Made by a program: the position numbers and the translations under genes. A stretch of 64,000 nt of DNA from Juglans regia (taxonomy: Eukaryota; Streptophyta; Magnoliopsida; Fagales; Juglandaceae), in NCBI RefSeq assembly GCF_001411555.2, contig NC_049907.1, positions 11,650,622-11,714,621 on the forward strand, in the 5' to 3' direction. Numbering within the stretch: the first letter of the stretch is position 1; each line of letters starts with the position of its first letter. Shown in pieces: positions 43,402 through 55,872 of this stretch. Below the pieces are notes generated by a model, which was not told the origin of the DNA, searched no databases, and saw nothing but the letters and a program-made list of their open reading frames with translations.

Positions 43402-44365
43402 ATGTCAGAGGAAATTTTATCGCGCATTACAAAGACGATAAATAGGCAAGTGCTTGGTTTGGCAACCACACTTGCATATTTTAATCATCTTCGTTTGCTT
43501 GAAAATCTGAGAGAGAAACTTTTTTAGATCACGGTTGGGGGTTTAGAGTATACTGGTAATTTTCAAAATTTAGTAAATTGTTACTATTTTGAAGAAAATA
43601 ATTGGTATTATTTTACACAAAGAAATAGTGATTTAAATAGCCCATTTGTACACAAAGTTACTGTTTCGGCCGGTCGCCGGAGCCTCTCACCACCGCCGGA
43701 CGTCGTGGACCTTGGGAGCACGTCGGAGTCGGAGTCGCCGGCCACCATTTGGTCGGATGGAACTGAGGAAACCGCACGCAGGGACACTGCAGTGCGCCAG
43801 CGTGAGGTTGAAGACAACCCAGGACGAAACGGTGCCGTTTCGTCCAACAGTCATCCCGTTCAAACCAGTCCAGGGCTAAACGACAGTGTCGTTCAGCCAA
43901 CGGAGGTTAATTCCGGCAAAAACGACATTGTCATTTTGCCCGTTTCTGAGACTCTGGAGCCGAGCCGCCAAGCCGAGCCGATAACGAAGCCGTTGACCAA
44001 GCCGAGAACCGAGCCGTTGACCAAGCCGTTGACCGAGCTGCCGACTCCCAATTTTCTCCCAGACCCGGCTTGAACCGGCTGAACCGGTTCAAGGCAGAAT
44101 TGTACAATCGGACCATTCGAGATCATTTCAAGCCCGATTTGGTCCGTTCAAAAGCTATTGTGCTCCAAATTTCAAGCCAAATCATTATAAAGCACCTGTT
44201 GATCGAAATTATCGCCAGAAATTCTTTGAAAGAGGTGAAACATCAAGGAAAGGTCGTGGATATCCTCGATCGGGGCGTCATTTTCATTATTCTCCTTATA
44301 TAAAATATAATAGGAGAATTTCTAGGCTGCCACCTTGGATTAAATCCAAGGGTTATTATTACTAA
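43402..44365 (+). pseudogene. Extra reading frame between primer-binding site and copia gag
   Basis: Immediately after the primer-binding site, a frame starts at ATG 43402 (MSEEILSRITKTINRQVLGL). It passes one TAG at 43525-43527 and stays open to 44073 through a serine- and proline-rich stretch with repeated 'KPLTKP/EPLTKP' motifs. After one frame change the sequence stays open to TAA at 44363-44365, ending in an arginine-, glycine- and tyrosine-rich basic tail (RGYPRSGRHFHYSPYIKYN). This tail resembles nucleic-acid-binding RG/RY regions. I do not recognise the family. Plant copia elements normally have only a short leader here, so this is either an element-specific extra protein or captured sequence. 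Confidence 0.45.
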
Positions 44366-44475
44366 TTAAGTTTGTAATAATTTTAATTTTTCACAGTTGA
44401 ACTATTGTATTTAAATAGTACACATTTATTATTTCTATATTCTTCTTGTTGATTAATTTTTAAGATTTATTATTC

Positions 44476-47400
44476 ATGACACTGAAGAAAAGTATTGATC
44501 TCTCAGGGATAGAAAAATTGAATGGAAGAAATTTTCGAGCTTGGAAAAGGCATATAACTTTTCTTCTAACCCATGAAAAGACCTTATATACATTAACAAC
44601 ACCAAAGCCATGGGAAGGAATTGTAGAAGATGATGAAAGTGAAAGTGTAAACAGCGTTTTAAATGTAGATAAATGGATAGAACACAATGCATGGGCAAAA
44701 GTTTTAATTTTGCATTGCATGAGTGATCACATTATTCCTTTATTTGAAGACTATGAAACTGCTAAAGAAATTATGGATGCAGTTGAAGCAAAGTATGGTT
44801 TAAGGTCGGATACATATATACAGTTATTATTGGATAAGTATAACCGGACTTGTATGAAAGAGAGTGATGATATTGGCGATCATGTACTTCAAATGGAGTT
44901 AATGGCAAAAGAATTACATGATGCTAGTCATCCTCTCACTGACAAAATGCAAGTCACAACCATACTAAATAGTCTTCCTTCATCTTGGGATCACATTATT
45001 ACTTCTTTAACACACAGTGGAAATGAAGTAACAATGATATCACTTCCAGTACTTTTAGTACTTGAATGAGAAATGATGAAAAGAAGGAATAAAGATAGTG
45101 AATCGTCCAATTTATTGATGGCTCAGGACAAGCGTTCTACACAGAATAAGATGAAGCCAAAACAGTTTAAGAAAAAGAAATGGTTAAAAAGGAAACAAAA
45201 TAAACCATTTTCTGGAAACTGTTTTAAGCGTGGAAAGAAGGGCCATTACAAATCACAATGTCCTAACAAAAGAAAAGTACAAGAAAACAAGGAAATTGTG
45301 ATGACGATCTCAGAAGTGATGCTAGTTGAACCAATGACAGATTCATGGTGGGTTGACTCTGGAGCAACAAGACATATATGCAGGAACAAAGATATGTTTG
45401 TCAAACTTGAAGATAAACAAACTGGAGAGCACAAAGTGTATATGGGCAACAATACATATTCCGATGTCTTAGGGCAAGGTACATGTAAATTCAAAGTGAA
45501 TGGTTCCGTTATTTTACTTAATGATGTTCTATATGTACCTACTATTCATAGGAATTTAGTATCAGTATCTGTACTAGATCAGAAAGGCTACACAGTTGAG
45601 TTTAAGTCTGGAACCGTTGTAATAAGTAAGGGTAATATGTCAGTGAAAGGCGTCAGAGATCACAATATGTATGTACTGAATGTTGATATTAATAAAGTAC
45701 ATATTTCTGAGTATTTGAATGTGTCTATTGATTGTGCATATTTATGGCACTTAAGATTAGGCCATATAAATAAAAATAAAATGATCAGAATGTATAAAAG
45801 TAGATTAATACCACAAATAAACTCAGATAATTTTGATATATGTAAACCATGTATCAAAGGAAAAATGAGTAGTAAATCTTTTTCAAAAAGTTGAAAATCC
45901 GCAGATTTACTAGAAATTTTACATTTTGATGTTTGTGGACCTTTTAAAACAAAAACTCATATAGGAATGGAGTACTTTATTACTTTCACTGATGATTATT
46001 CAAGATATGGGTATATCTACTTACTCAAGTATAAATCTGAAGTAATTGAGAAATTCAAAGAATTTAAATTAGAAGTATAAACTCAGTTGGGTAGACCCAT
46101 TAAAAATTTGAATAGTGATAGAGGAGGAGAATTTGAAGCTTTAGATAATTTCTGCAAATTGAATGGTATAAGACACATTTATACTATGCCATATAAACCC
46201 CAACAAAATGGCATTGCAGAAAGAAGAAATAGAACTCTATTGGATATGGTGCGATCGATGATGGCATATGCTGAACTATCAATACATTTTTGGGGTGAAG
46301 CATTATCGACTGCTATATATATATTGAATAGAGTTGAAACTAAAGCGAAACCTCTTACACCTTACGAGTTATGGACGGGACACAAACCGGACTTAAGTAG
46401 GCTCAAAGTGTGGGGTTGTAAGGCACAAGTGCTTATCCCAAGGCCACTAAGGAATAAATTAAAAAGTAAAACCTGGGAATGCAGGTTTATTGGGTATGTA
46501 GAAAATGGAAGTGGCTACAGATTTTATCATTCTGAAAAAGGATTGATAGAAAGTAGGGATGCCTTTTTCTTGGAAAATACGAACCTTATTACTCATGTTG
46601 ATCAAATAGATTTGTTAAATGATTTAGAGAATCAACAGATCTCCACAGAATCTGACAATGAAAATTCTAATATTATTCAAATCCATAATAATAATAGAAA
46701 GTCAGATGGAAATCAATCTTCAGGTATTGATGTTAGAGATAGTGGGAGTAAAAGATCCAGAAGACCATCAATATTATTTCAAGATCATTATGCACTAAAT
46801 ACCAGTTTGGAAAATTTAGATAATGATCCTGAAAATTTTTCTAAGGCAGTCAATAGTATTGATTTAGATAAATAGCTTGAGGCCATGAAAGATGAAATAG
46901 AATCAATAAACAAAAATAACGTTTGGGAGTTAACAGATCTTCCAAAAGATAGAAAAGCTATTGGCTGTAAATGGGTACTCAGAAGAAAATTTAAAGTTGA
47001 TGGTAGTTTGGAAAGGTACAAAGCAAGGTTAGTGGCCAAGAGATATATAACCAACAACCAGGTGTAGACTTTGTGGATACATATTCGCCTGTGGCGAGAT
47101 TCACATCCGTAAGGATCATCATGTCCATTGTTGTCAGAATGAATTTGGAATTACATCAGTTAGATGTAAAAACAGCTTTTCTCAATGGTGAATTAAAAGA
47201 GGATATCTTTATGATTCAACCAGAAGGATTCCAAATTAAATGATATGAAGGGAAAGTCTACAAGTTGAGGAAGTCACTGTATGGACTTAAGCAATCTTCA
47301 AGACAGTGGTACTTGAAATTTCACCAAGCCATTTTGGAAATGGGATATGAAATGAGTCCACAAGATCATTGTGTATACATATGGAAAAATGATGATAAAT

Positions 47401-47795
47401 TAACGTTATTATCATTATATGTTGATGATATATTACTGGCAAGTAATTGTCTAGATATGATGCATAAAACAAAAGAATTCTTGAAATCTAAATTTGAAAT
47501 GAAAGACATGGGTAAAGCTGCCTATGTTCTTGGTATAAGAATTTCTAGAGATAGAAATTCAAATCTATTGTATTTAGATCAAGAGAAATATCTAGAAAAA
47601 ATACTTAAAAGATTTGGTATGGAAAATTGTAAATTTTTAAGTACGCCTGTTTGCAAAACTCATACTTTAAATAAAAGTATGTGCCCAAAAGATGAGGATG
47701 AAATAAGTGAAATGCTTAAAGTTCCCTATGCTCAAGCTGTGGGAAGCCTCATGTATGCAATGACAAGTACCAGACCAGATATTGTCATGCAGTAG
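44476..47795 (+). pseudogene. Ty1/copia gag-pol polyprotein, truncated, with several stops
   Basis: Gag (UBN2/Retrotran_gag type) starts MTLKKSIDLSGIEKLNGRNF. The zinc knuckle at about 45222-45260 reads CFKRGKKGHYKSQC, with the second Cys replaced by Arg. The protease has WWVDSGATRHIC. The GAG-pre-integrase motif is LWHLRLGHINK. Integrase has HFDVCGPF, LNSDRGGEF and PQQNGIAERRNRTL, so the D, D and E are visible. The reverse transcriptase (RVT_2) has WVLRRKFKVDGSLERYKARL, LDVKTAFLNGELKE and YVDDILLA. In-frame stops lie at 45067, 45892, 46078, 46873 and about 47239, with a frameshift near 47045. The sequence ends at STRPDIVMQ, so the RNase H domain and 3' LTR are missing. Confidence 0.9.
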
Positions 47796-47796
47796 A

Positions 47797-49261
47797 ATTG
47801 GTAAGCAGATTTCACTTAAGCTAGATATTGGCACTGCTAGGTGCACTTGAGCAAGGGGTTATGTTATCTCAAGAATGACATATTTTTGTCCTGCTCGATT
47901 ATCCCAAGGGAGGTCTTATGAAGACAGGCTTGCTCGATAATCCCGAGCAAAAGCATACTTTATTCCTGATCATTGATCACGAGTGGAGTCTTGTGAAGAA
48001 GACCTTGCTCAGTAATTTAGAACAAGAGCATACTTTCTTCCAACTTTGTGGTCCCATGTAGTGTCTTGGAGGGATTAGTCGGCCGGTCTAGTTAACACAC
48101 TACTCACAATACACAGCAAAAGAAAATCCACCCTCGATTGGGTTATTGATTAAGGCCAATCTCTATAGGGCCACCTCGTGATTACTGAGGAGAAAGTCAC
48201 CTTGCGATTACTGAACAAGGCTAGTCCGATCAACACAATGCTCGAGATTATAGAGATGAAGAAATTGCTTGGGATTACATAGCATGGCCGATCTCTACAA
48301 GACCATATTGCAATTACCGAGGGGGAAGAAATTATTCCTTGGCTTTGGATTACTGAGCAAGGAAATCTCTACAAGTCCTCCATCGCAATTACTGAGGAAA
48401 GGTTATTTTCATCTGCTCAGTGTCATGCCAAGCAATGTATTTTCTCCTACCTCACTCATTTCGTTATTTGTTATTGTTCCTGGTGTGACTATCTTCTACT
48501 TCGATCTCTTGTGCTATTTTTTTTTTTTCTGCCTTATGTATTTTTTTGCCCTTATTGTAATTTCTTGCGCTATGACCTTTCGTCATCCTATTAACCCGTT
48601 GTGAATAGGTGGGTTATGGGGTGAGCTTTCCATGGAGAGAGCTCGAGGAGGTTTAGTCCAATGTTGTCCCTGTTAGCGGGTAGGTTACTCGTTGTTGTTA
48701 TCTCAGGGGTGAGCTCAATGCTCGCACCTTGTTCTTTATTTTTATTTTTGTTCCAAAAGGTTTAGAGTATGGCTAACCTAAGTATTCACATGCTGGTTGC
48801 TTGGGTGTTAGTCTTGGTGCTCGCTATACTGATCTTGCTATGCTCATTGTTTAGGGTGAGCTTCATTACTCGCTCGTGAGGGTACCTTGTTGCTCGAGAG
48901 GGGTTTTGTTGATTTTTGAGAATGACAACGATGCTGGTTGCTTAGTGTGAAATTTAGTGCTTGGGACATGCTTATTACTAAGGGCGAGCTTTAACACTCA
49001 TCCTTCATAGCCCATGTGCGAGTGGAGTGTGCTAACCATGCCTTTTGCACGCCACTTTAAATCTTAAATTACCACTTTTGCTCGCCCAAGTGATACATCT
49101 CCTTGGTGCTCATGCTTTATATAAGAAAATAGACAACGTTGTACCATCTTAAGTACTTTTGCTCACCAGGGGGAGCACTTTCCTTTCCACGATGCTAGTT
49201 GAAAAGGCGAGCACTTATGCTCTTTATGTTGCTCACTTGAAGCTCCCAACTTTGGCAAATT
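47797..49261. other. Unclassified repetitive DNA after the truncated copia element
   Basis: It is rich in diverged 'gctcgag/tgagca/gattactgagcaagg' motifs and shows no convincing gene. The 111-codon frame at 48269-48604 is hydrophobic low-complexity. The composition suggests part of an unknown retroelement LTR. Confidence 0.4.
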
Positions 49262-49632
49262 TTGTGGAAAAGCAAAGTGCTCGCCTCTAGATAAGCACGA
49301 TGAGCGCAACAAAGCTCACCCTCCAAGTGAGCACTAGGAAAGTAAAGTGTTCACCTACCATACGAGCACAAGGGAAAGAAAAATGCTCGCTCTCAGACGG
49401 GAACTTGGGAAAGCAAAGTGCTCCCCTACCGAGCGAGCATTGTGTAGTGCAAAAGTGCTCGCCCCTAGGGGAGCACTAAAGAGAACAAAAGTGCTCACCT
49501 TTAGGCCAACAACGTGGAGGAGGGAGCATGAAGCTTGCGACTATACTGAGCATCGTGGAAAAGCAAAGTGCTCACCTTAGACGAGCACCTAGAGAGCAAA
49601 AATGCTTGGCCCCTAGGTAGGAGACGAGCACC
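49262..49632. repeat. Imperfect minisatellite of about 36 bp (GAGCAC/GTGCTC)
   Basis: Roughly eight to ten diverged units of the form ggaaagcaaagtgctcgcct, then (c)taga(c)gagcac, are present. Each unit carries gtgctc and gagcac, so each can form a small hairpin. Confidence 0.7.
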
Positions 49633-50172
49633 AAAAAATTGTTATCATATTTTGAATGCTTGTAAAAGCATGCACACGAGTTTATTTCGCTTAACATTAT
49701 TGCTTGTGGGTTCGACATATTCAAATCAAACTCTTCTTTTTTCAATTTAGTATTATTAATTTGTAGGTATGGATGAAAATTTTTCTTTTACATGTGAAAT
49801 TATTAACCTATACGATAACGAGAAATAAAGCACCTGCACGCTTAACTAGCGGGTGGGAAATAACTGAAAGGTTTGGTTGAAATAATGAAAAGCAAGAGGA
49901 GAACAAAACTACAATACAGGATACCAGCGTACAATAATTGCCAAAAAGTATTGTTTAAAAAATAAACATAATTATTATTTTCCTATTATAATGAATGTAT
50001 GTATGTTTTGTAATATAAAAAATTGCCCAAGTATCTCATTGGATAGCAAGGGAGACAAGTGAAGATACCCAAGGACATGGGGACCAAAACAATTTTATTG
50101 AACGACTATTGATAACTTAGTAATACCTTTTGCTTATAAATGATCTGTAAATATAATATAAGATATTTTAAA

Positions 50173-51536
50173 GAGAAATACTATTATGTCCCCTAATTTA
50201 TATCACTCATTTTGCCTCTTGACGTGACACCACAATGTAGTGACACGTAAGGGTGAGCACCGTCTTAGTTGGAGTCGAAGTCGGATTTTCTTAAATCTGA
50301 CTCCGACTTTGGCTTATGTAGGTTTTGATCTGACTCCGACTTGTTGAAGTGGAGTCGGATTTCAACTTTTAGCTTTAGGTTTTTTTTAGCTTTATATTTA
50401 GCCTATTTAAAAAATAATTTTTTTGCAAGCTTTCAAATATCAATTTTTCGAAAAAATTAAAAACTAAAACTAAACTATTCACTATTAATTTACTTCTATA
50501 CTAATATCTAACTTATTTTTATACTAAACTTATACTATAGTGTCTAATTGCATGTTATCGTACTATAGTATTACATATTATTTTTAGTGTCTAATTACAT
50601 GTTATTATACTATAGTATTACATATTATTCTATTATACTAGTGTCTAACTTATTTATAACTTAATTCTACACTAGACTTATTAGTTATTTCTATACAAGA
50701 CTTATACTATAGTATTTAATTACATGTTATTATACATTAATATTACATGTTATTATATTAATGTCTAACTTATTTCTAACTTAATTATATATTGGACTTT
50801 CTAGTGTTTAATTTCATGTTATTATACTTTAGTAAATTGGTATTATATATATATATATATATCATTAACTTATTGTACTTGACTTATTTAAATGCCATTG
50901 TCTAACTTATTTCTAAACTTGATTATTTGTGGTAGTAATACTATGATGTTTACATATACAAAACTATCAATAGTCTATTTATATTATAGTATAAGTATAT
51001 TATTTTATAATAGTTAACTCATACTAGTATATTATTGAATTTAACTATATAAGTTTTAGTTATATAAATATATAACTATACTAGTATATATGATAAATAG
51101 TAGATAAATACATATTTTTATAACATATGTAAAATATCGGATTCAGATTCAGAGTCGAAGTCGAAGGGCAAATGTGGAGTCAGAGCATAAAGTCTGAGTC
51201 GAATCGGATGGAGTCAGTCCAACGACACCTCCGACTTCGACTGAAAAATTAAAATAAAATCCAACTCCGACTCCGTTGTGTCGAAGTTAAAGCAAAGTCA
51301 AATTTGTAGTCGAACTTTTAAATTTTTGCTTAGCCCTAGTGCCATGTAGCTTACTAAAAAAATAAAAACAAAAACATAAAAGGGTAGATAGAATTTAGAG
51401 TTTGTCTCTCTTTTTGTGTTTTCAGGTGCCATTTTGTTTTGAATATATATTGTTACAAATTTTTTAATAAGCCATGTGGTGTCACGTCAAGAAGACAAAG
51501 TGAGTAGTATAAATTAGGGGCATAGTAGCATTACTC
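50173..51536. mobile_element. Mutator-type MITE with 9-bp target duplication
   Basis: A perfect 9-bp direct repeat, tattttaaa, flanks it (50164-50172 and 51537-51545). The terminal inverted repeats exceed 50 bp (cccctaatttata, then tcttgacgtgacaccaca) and match the relative at 20563-20856. Long inverted ends plus a 9-bp duplication fit a non-autonomous Mutator-like element. About 1.1 kb of its length is a nested insertion. Confidence 0.8.
50248..51338. mobile_element. Nested hAT-like non-autonomous element
   Basis: The ends taagggtgagca and tgcttagcccta are imperfect terminal inverted repeats. The flanks gtgacacg (50240-50247) and gtgccatg (51339-51346) match at six of eight bases, consistent with a diverged 8-bp hAT target duplication. 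The ends are rich in 'ggagtcgga/tccgactcc' subterminal repeats in both orientations around an AT-rich, non-coding interior. Confidence 0.6.
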
Positions 51537-51545
51537 TATTTTAAA

Positions 51546-54500
51546 TGATTTTTTATTTGTGTAAATAGTTTGATCATGTAGGGACGATTTGTTAATAATA
51601 GTCTATTATCTTCTTCTTAAGTATCAAGTACTACCTATATTAATCAGGTAAGATAATTTTTTTTTTCATATATTAATAAACAAGGTGAAATGTTAAGCAC
51701 ACTTATTTGTGTTTTCTAATGATATCTATGAATGTTTGGAAGATGTTTAAAGCATAGATATCAAAATACTTTAATTGAACCAATAAAGGTAAAGTTAGTT
51801 ACACCGTTTGCTTTCAAACCTTTTTTTTCTTTTTGTTAGATTGAAATGTCAAAAGCATATAGTTTATCATAGGGAATGGACTTGGGGTCCAACTATACAC
51901 CAATTTTCCTTGACAATTAAAATAAATACCCATGAGACTCTTGAAAATTTTCATGATGTATATTAAACGAATGATCATGAAGAAAAGTTTAATTTTAACT
52001 TTGGCTTTTCAATACTTCCATGTCCTTAAATTTGATTATTGTCCATACCATACAATTATTATTGTGTTTCCTGAAAGTTATGGAAAGGAGATTATTGGCA
52101 TGGTGTTTGGCCCACTGGGCCCACTGGGCCACTATTATCAACGTGAATAAGGAGATCTTAATTTAGTTAAGAAATATACATGATCTTTTGTTTCTTGACG
52201 AGTCATTTGAGCATCCTTTCTTCTTCATTTTTTTTTTTTTTAATTATTTTTTTTGTTTTTCGGAGGATGGAATTTGCAGGAACCTGCTTGAGTAATTGCT
52301 ATGCTTCCTATGTAAAGACTTTGAACTGACAGTTGTTGGGCTGGGATTTTGCATGCTAAGGGCTATTAAATGGGATTTCTATCAGAAGCAATGATCTTCA
52401 TTCTAAAGGTATGCTAGATGAGTATGTTCTTTCTTTCAGCCAAAGTTGTGGATTCAACTGCAGCATAGTTAATCGTATATGGTTACTTATTCTTGAGATT
52501 TATGCTTCTGATTTCTCAAGTATCATATGTTTTGTTGATCGGTTTGCAGAGAGGCATTGTTGTATGCATATGTGGGTTCTGATTGTGAAAAAGAGCAACC
52601 AATCTTGTTTCCATGATCAGGTTTGGGTTTTTGAAAGTTGGAATTACTTAATAAAGCTTCTAAAGAGTCAATATTGAATATCAAACCACAATGCCAAGGT
52701 AGAACTAGCTGATTCCAAATTCTATGTCCCAACTCTCTATCTTAACACCTCAAAATTCTAAATTTAAGTCGATGAATATATCACAACTTTGAATGTTGAA
52801 GTTCCTTTCATCAGCTAAATCATTTAAGGCACATGATCCAGTTTGGATGCTGTAAGATCTGATATTCTGTAAGAGTTCATCACGTGGAGTTCTCTTAAAA
52901 GTTTGGCAGGAAACAAACGAAAATTAAAGATGCAGAAGAATAGGCCGCTGAAGCTTAGTACCAACTTGAAGATGAAAGGGACTCATAAGGAAAACTGGAA
53001 ATAAGCTCCTACCAGATATTTAATAATTTTTTGCAGAAATGATCTTATAAATGAAGAGGTTGCACCTAGCTTAAACTGATATTCTGAAATTAGTAATTCT
53101 ATGTAAATGAGTCGGGCACTTGTAAGGGTGGGGGGATTGGTTGCAAGAAAGAAAATTGTAGAGCTATCCACTCGACTTTTCCGAAGCAGAGCATATGTTG
53201 GCAAAAGAGGTTTTGTAGTTGGAAATCCATTTCCTGAGTTGCAATGATGTTGGTTGAGAATTTAAGAGTGCACTTTTCTAGAATTCATTGATTTCACTTT
53301 GTGATTGAGGATACAAAATTTTAGAGAAGTGAACTTTAATTAGAATGGTTGAATAATCAATGGCCAAGAGAAGGCATGTATGTGAATGTATAGGTTATAT
53401 AGCAACTCACACATGGGCCTAATCATAGAGAAAATTGGATAGTAAAACTTTGATAACCGACTTTATAGTCCAAAGATAGATTAGTTCTTGGAAAAGGTTC
53501 GTGAGTCTCACAGTAACTGTGCTAGTGTATGCTGGTCCTTTATTGATTCAGTTATTCTAGTGTATTCAAATGCATATTGGTAAATTGATTAGATTATCAA
53601 TTGAGATTTTTTAAGTTTTCTGTAGATATTCCGAGGACGATGAAATGTGAAAATTTGTATCTGGAAGAAGGAAAGCTAGTGAATCAGTTGTCTTGCTGCT
53701 GCAAAAGGTTAATGATTACACAATGACAATGAAGATCTGAATACTGATGCTGTGAAGTTTTTTGCATGTCAGACCAACCTTCTCATCAAGCTTATTACTT
53801 ATTAAAGCCCTCAAGTAATTTGGTCAATCATTGTTTAACTTTTGCTCTATTCTACTATTCCCAATAATTTCACATTCATTCAGATCGTTTATTTTTCCTC
53901 TATAGCCATAACATTCTCTGCTCTGCCATGCACACTATACGAGTTTGCACATTCATTTGTGGAGCTTATAATAGTTCTTCCCTTATCCATTCAATGCTTG
54001 CACTTGTATTGCATTTGGAAGTAGATAGTGAACAAATGGCATCACATAAGCTCTGATGACAAATCACATCTAATGTGGAGGTCTTGACTCTATTGATTTT
54101 TCTCCACGACATGTTTCTCCGAGGTGCCTTACAGAAAATAAGGTTCTTTCCTAGTATGACAAATCCAAGAAGAAAATCTAGCAGGCAGAGGATCTAAAAG
54201 CAAAAGTAAATGAAACTGTGAGAAAAATACCATTACCATAAATCTTTCTGGGTTCTTAGATCCCTTGGGGACTTAAATGAAGTCAACTTGCTCAGGGGCT
54301 TTTGATTTCTTAAAAAAGAAAAATCCTATCTCAACTGGTCAAGATTGGTGAAAGCCCACTGAAATTAATTCCTGGGGAAACTACAGAGGATCCAAACTCT
54401 AACAAAAGATTTTGAGTGGTTTAGGATCGTGTTAAGTTGTAAAAGATAGACCGGTTCAGTGGAGAGTAGCTCAAGTGTTGTCACTCAGGGGATTGTTCAA

Positions 54501-55870
54501 TGGATCCACAAGACCACAGATGTTCTAAACCCCAAGCATGAGAGTGCAAGTTTTCTCTTGCTGATTTCCAATTGATGTAGGCTTTGGCCAAGACACTTGG
54601 CTATCTACTCTTATTTTGATTGCTTGTTATCTTTTCTCTTACTCCTGATTTTTTAGTGCCCTTTGCTCATGATCCTTAATAGTTTTGCACCATTTAGGTT
54701 TTGCATTGACAGCTATGGTGATAATGGTACTTATTTGTCATTCAGGCTGCGTTTGGTTGCAAGACTCAGTTGAACTCAGTTTAATTTTAAGTTGAATCTA
54801 ACATCCAAATATCCAACTCTCAAATTACTATACTCATTTTAACTCAAAACCTCTTTACACATAGGACCCACAACCTTTTTTCAACTTCTCATAAAAAGTA
54901 CTAAACTCATCTTAACATCCAAACACACTTTAAACTCAGTTTAGATAGCCACCACATATCATTTAATGCTCTTTAGTATCAGCTACTGAGGAAAAAAAAA
55001 AAAAAAAGGAGCAGTCCCTGGTGAAGTATTATTCCCTATCACTTGTGGGCTATCAAAGGTGCTATTAAAAGGAGATTTGGTTTACCTTATTTTCTACATT
55101 ATCTTAAGAAGAAAGTGGATGAATGTAAAATTTTAGTCCAACCATTTTAAAACTAAATAGTTTCATGTTTGTAGTTTGAAATCTCCTGCCTTTCTTGGTA
55201 GTATTTCTCATTATCTTTATTTAGTTTGAGTCACTTATTTGTTTATGCAATCGTTTGCAAGTAATTTTACATTTTCTAGCGGCTCAAACATACGCGGCAA
55301 AGCTTCTTTTGATCATATGCATCATGAAACTTCTTTGCTTTTGAGCAAGAATGCACTACCATTTTAAAGGCACAATAATTGAAAACTACTTCCAAAATCT
55401 TTTTCTTAAAACCTTGATACCAACTCCATTGAAATTCTAATTGAACCAGTACATTTGTTATTTTGGAGCCCACCAGCTGTGCGTTCATCTCTCTCTCTCT
55501 CACTCTCTCTGTGCATATGATCTCTTTGGAGACACCCCACAGCACCTTTTATATTTTTGAAGTTTCACAGCTCCAGTCTCCAAATCATTTTTCGAGGTTC
55601 CAACAATGGGAGACAGAAACTTTGAAACGTATTGGGTCAAGCGAGATCAATATTACCAGCTTTTGCAATCACATAAAGTGGGTGGATGGAATTTCTTTGT
55701 GGAGTGCCAACGGTCTCAAAAAGCTACATTCATAGTCTCTAAACCCATTGCTGCACTGAAAGATGCTTCTCCCCTCTCCTTGTCCATAATTTTGCCCCAC
55801 CACCCCCCTAGAATCTTTGAACCGAAGGAACAACATTTTGCATACATACAACCCATGACCGTTTTCCTTC
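51546..55870. other. No gene recognised; one MITE at about 54745-54960
   Basis: Only short low-complexity frames are present, with no family resemblance. A small element at 54745-54960 starts gcgtttggttgcaagactcag and ends with the inverse (catccaaacacactttaaac). It resembles common 'gtttggatgt' MITEs. The last few hundred bases below 55872 should contain the 3' UTR of the HD-Zip gene. A CT-rich run lies at 55489-55511. Confidence 0.5.
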
Positions 55871-55872
55871 AT

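Noticed and set aside
55276..55545. 89-codon minus-strand frame downstream of the HD-Zip gene
   Set aside because: No domain, no splice support and ordinary composition; probably random or UTR-flanking sequence.
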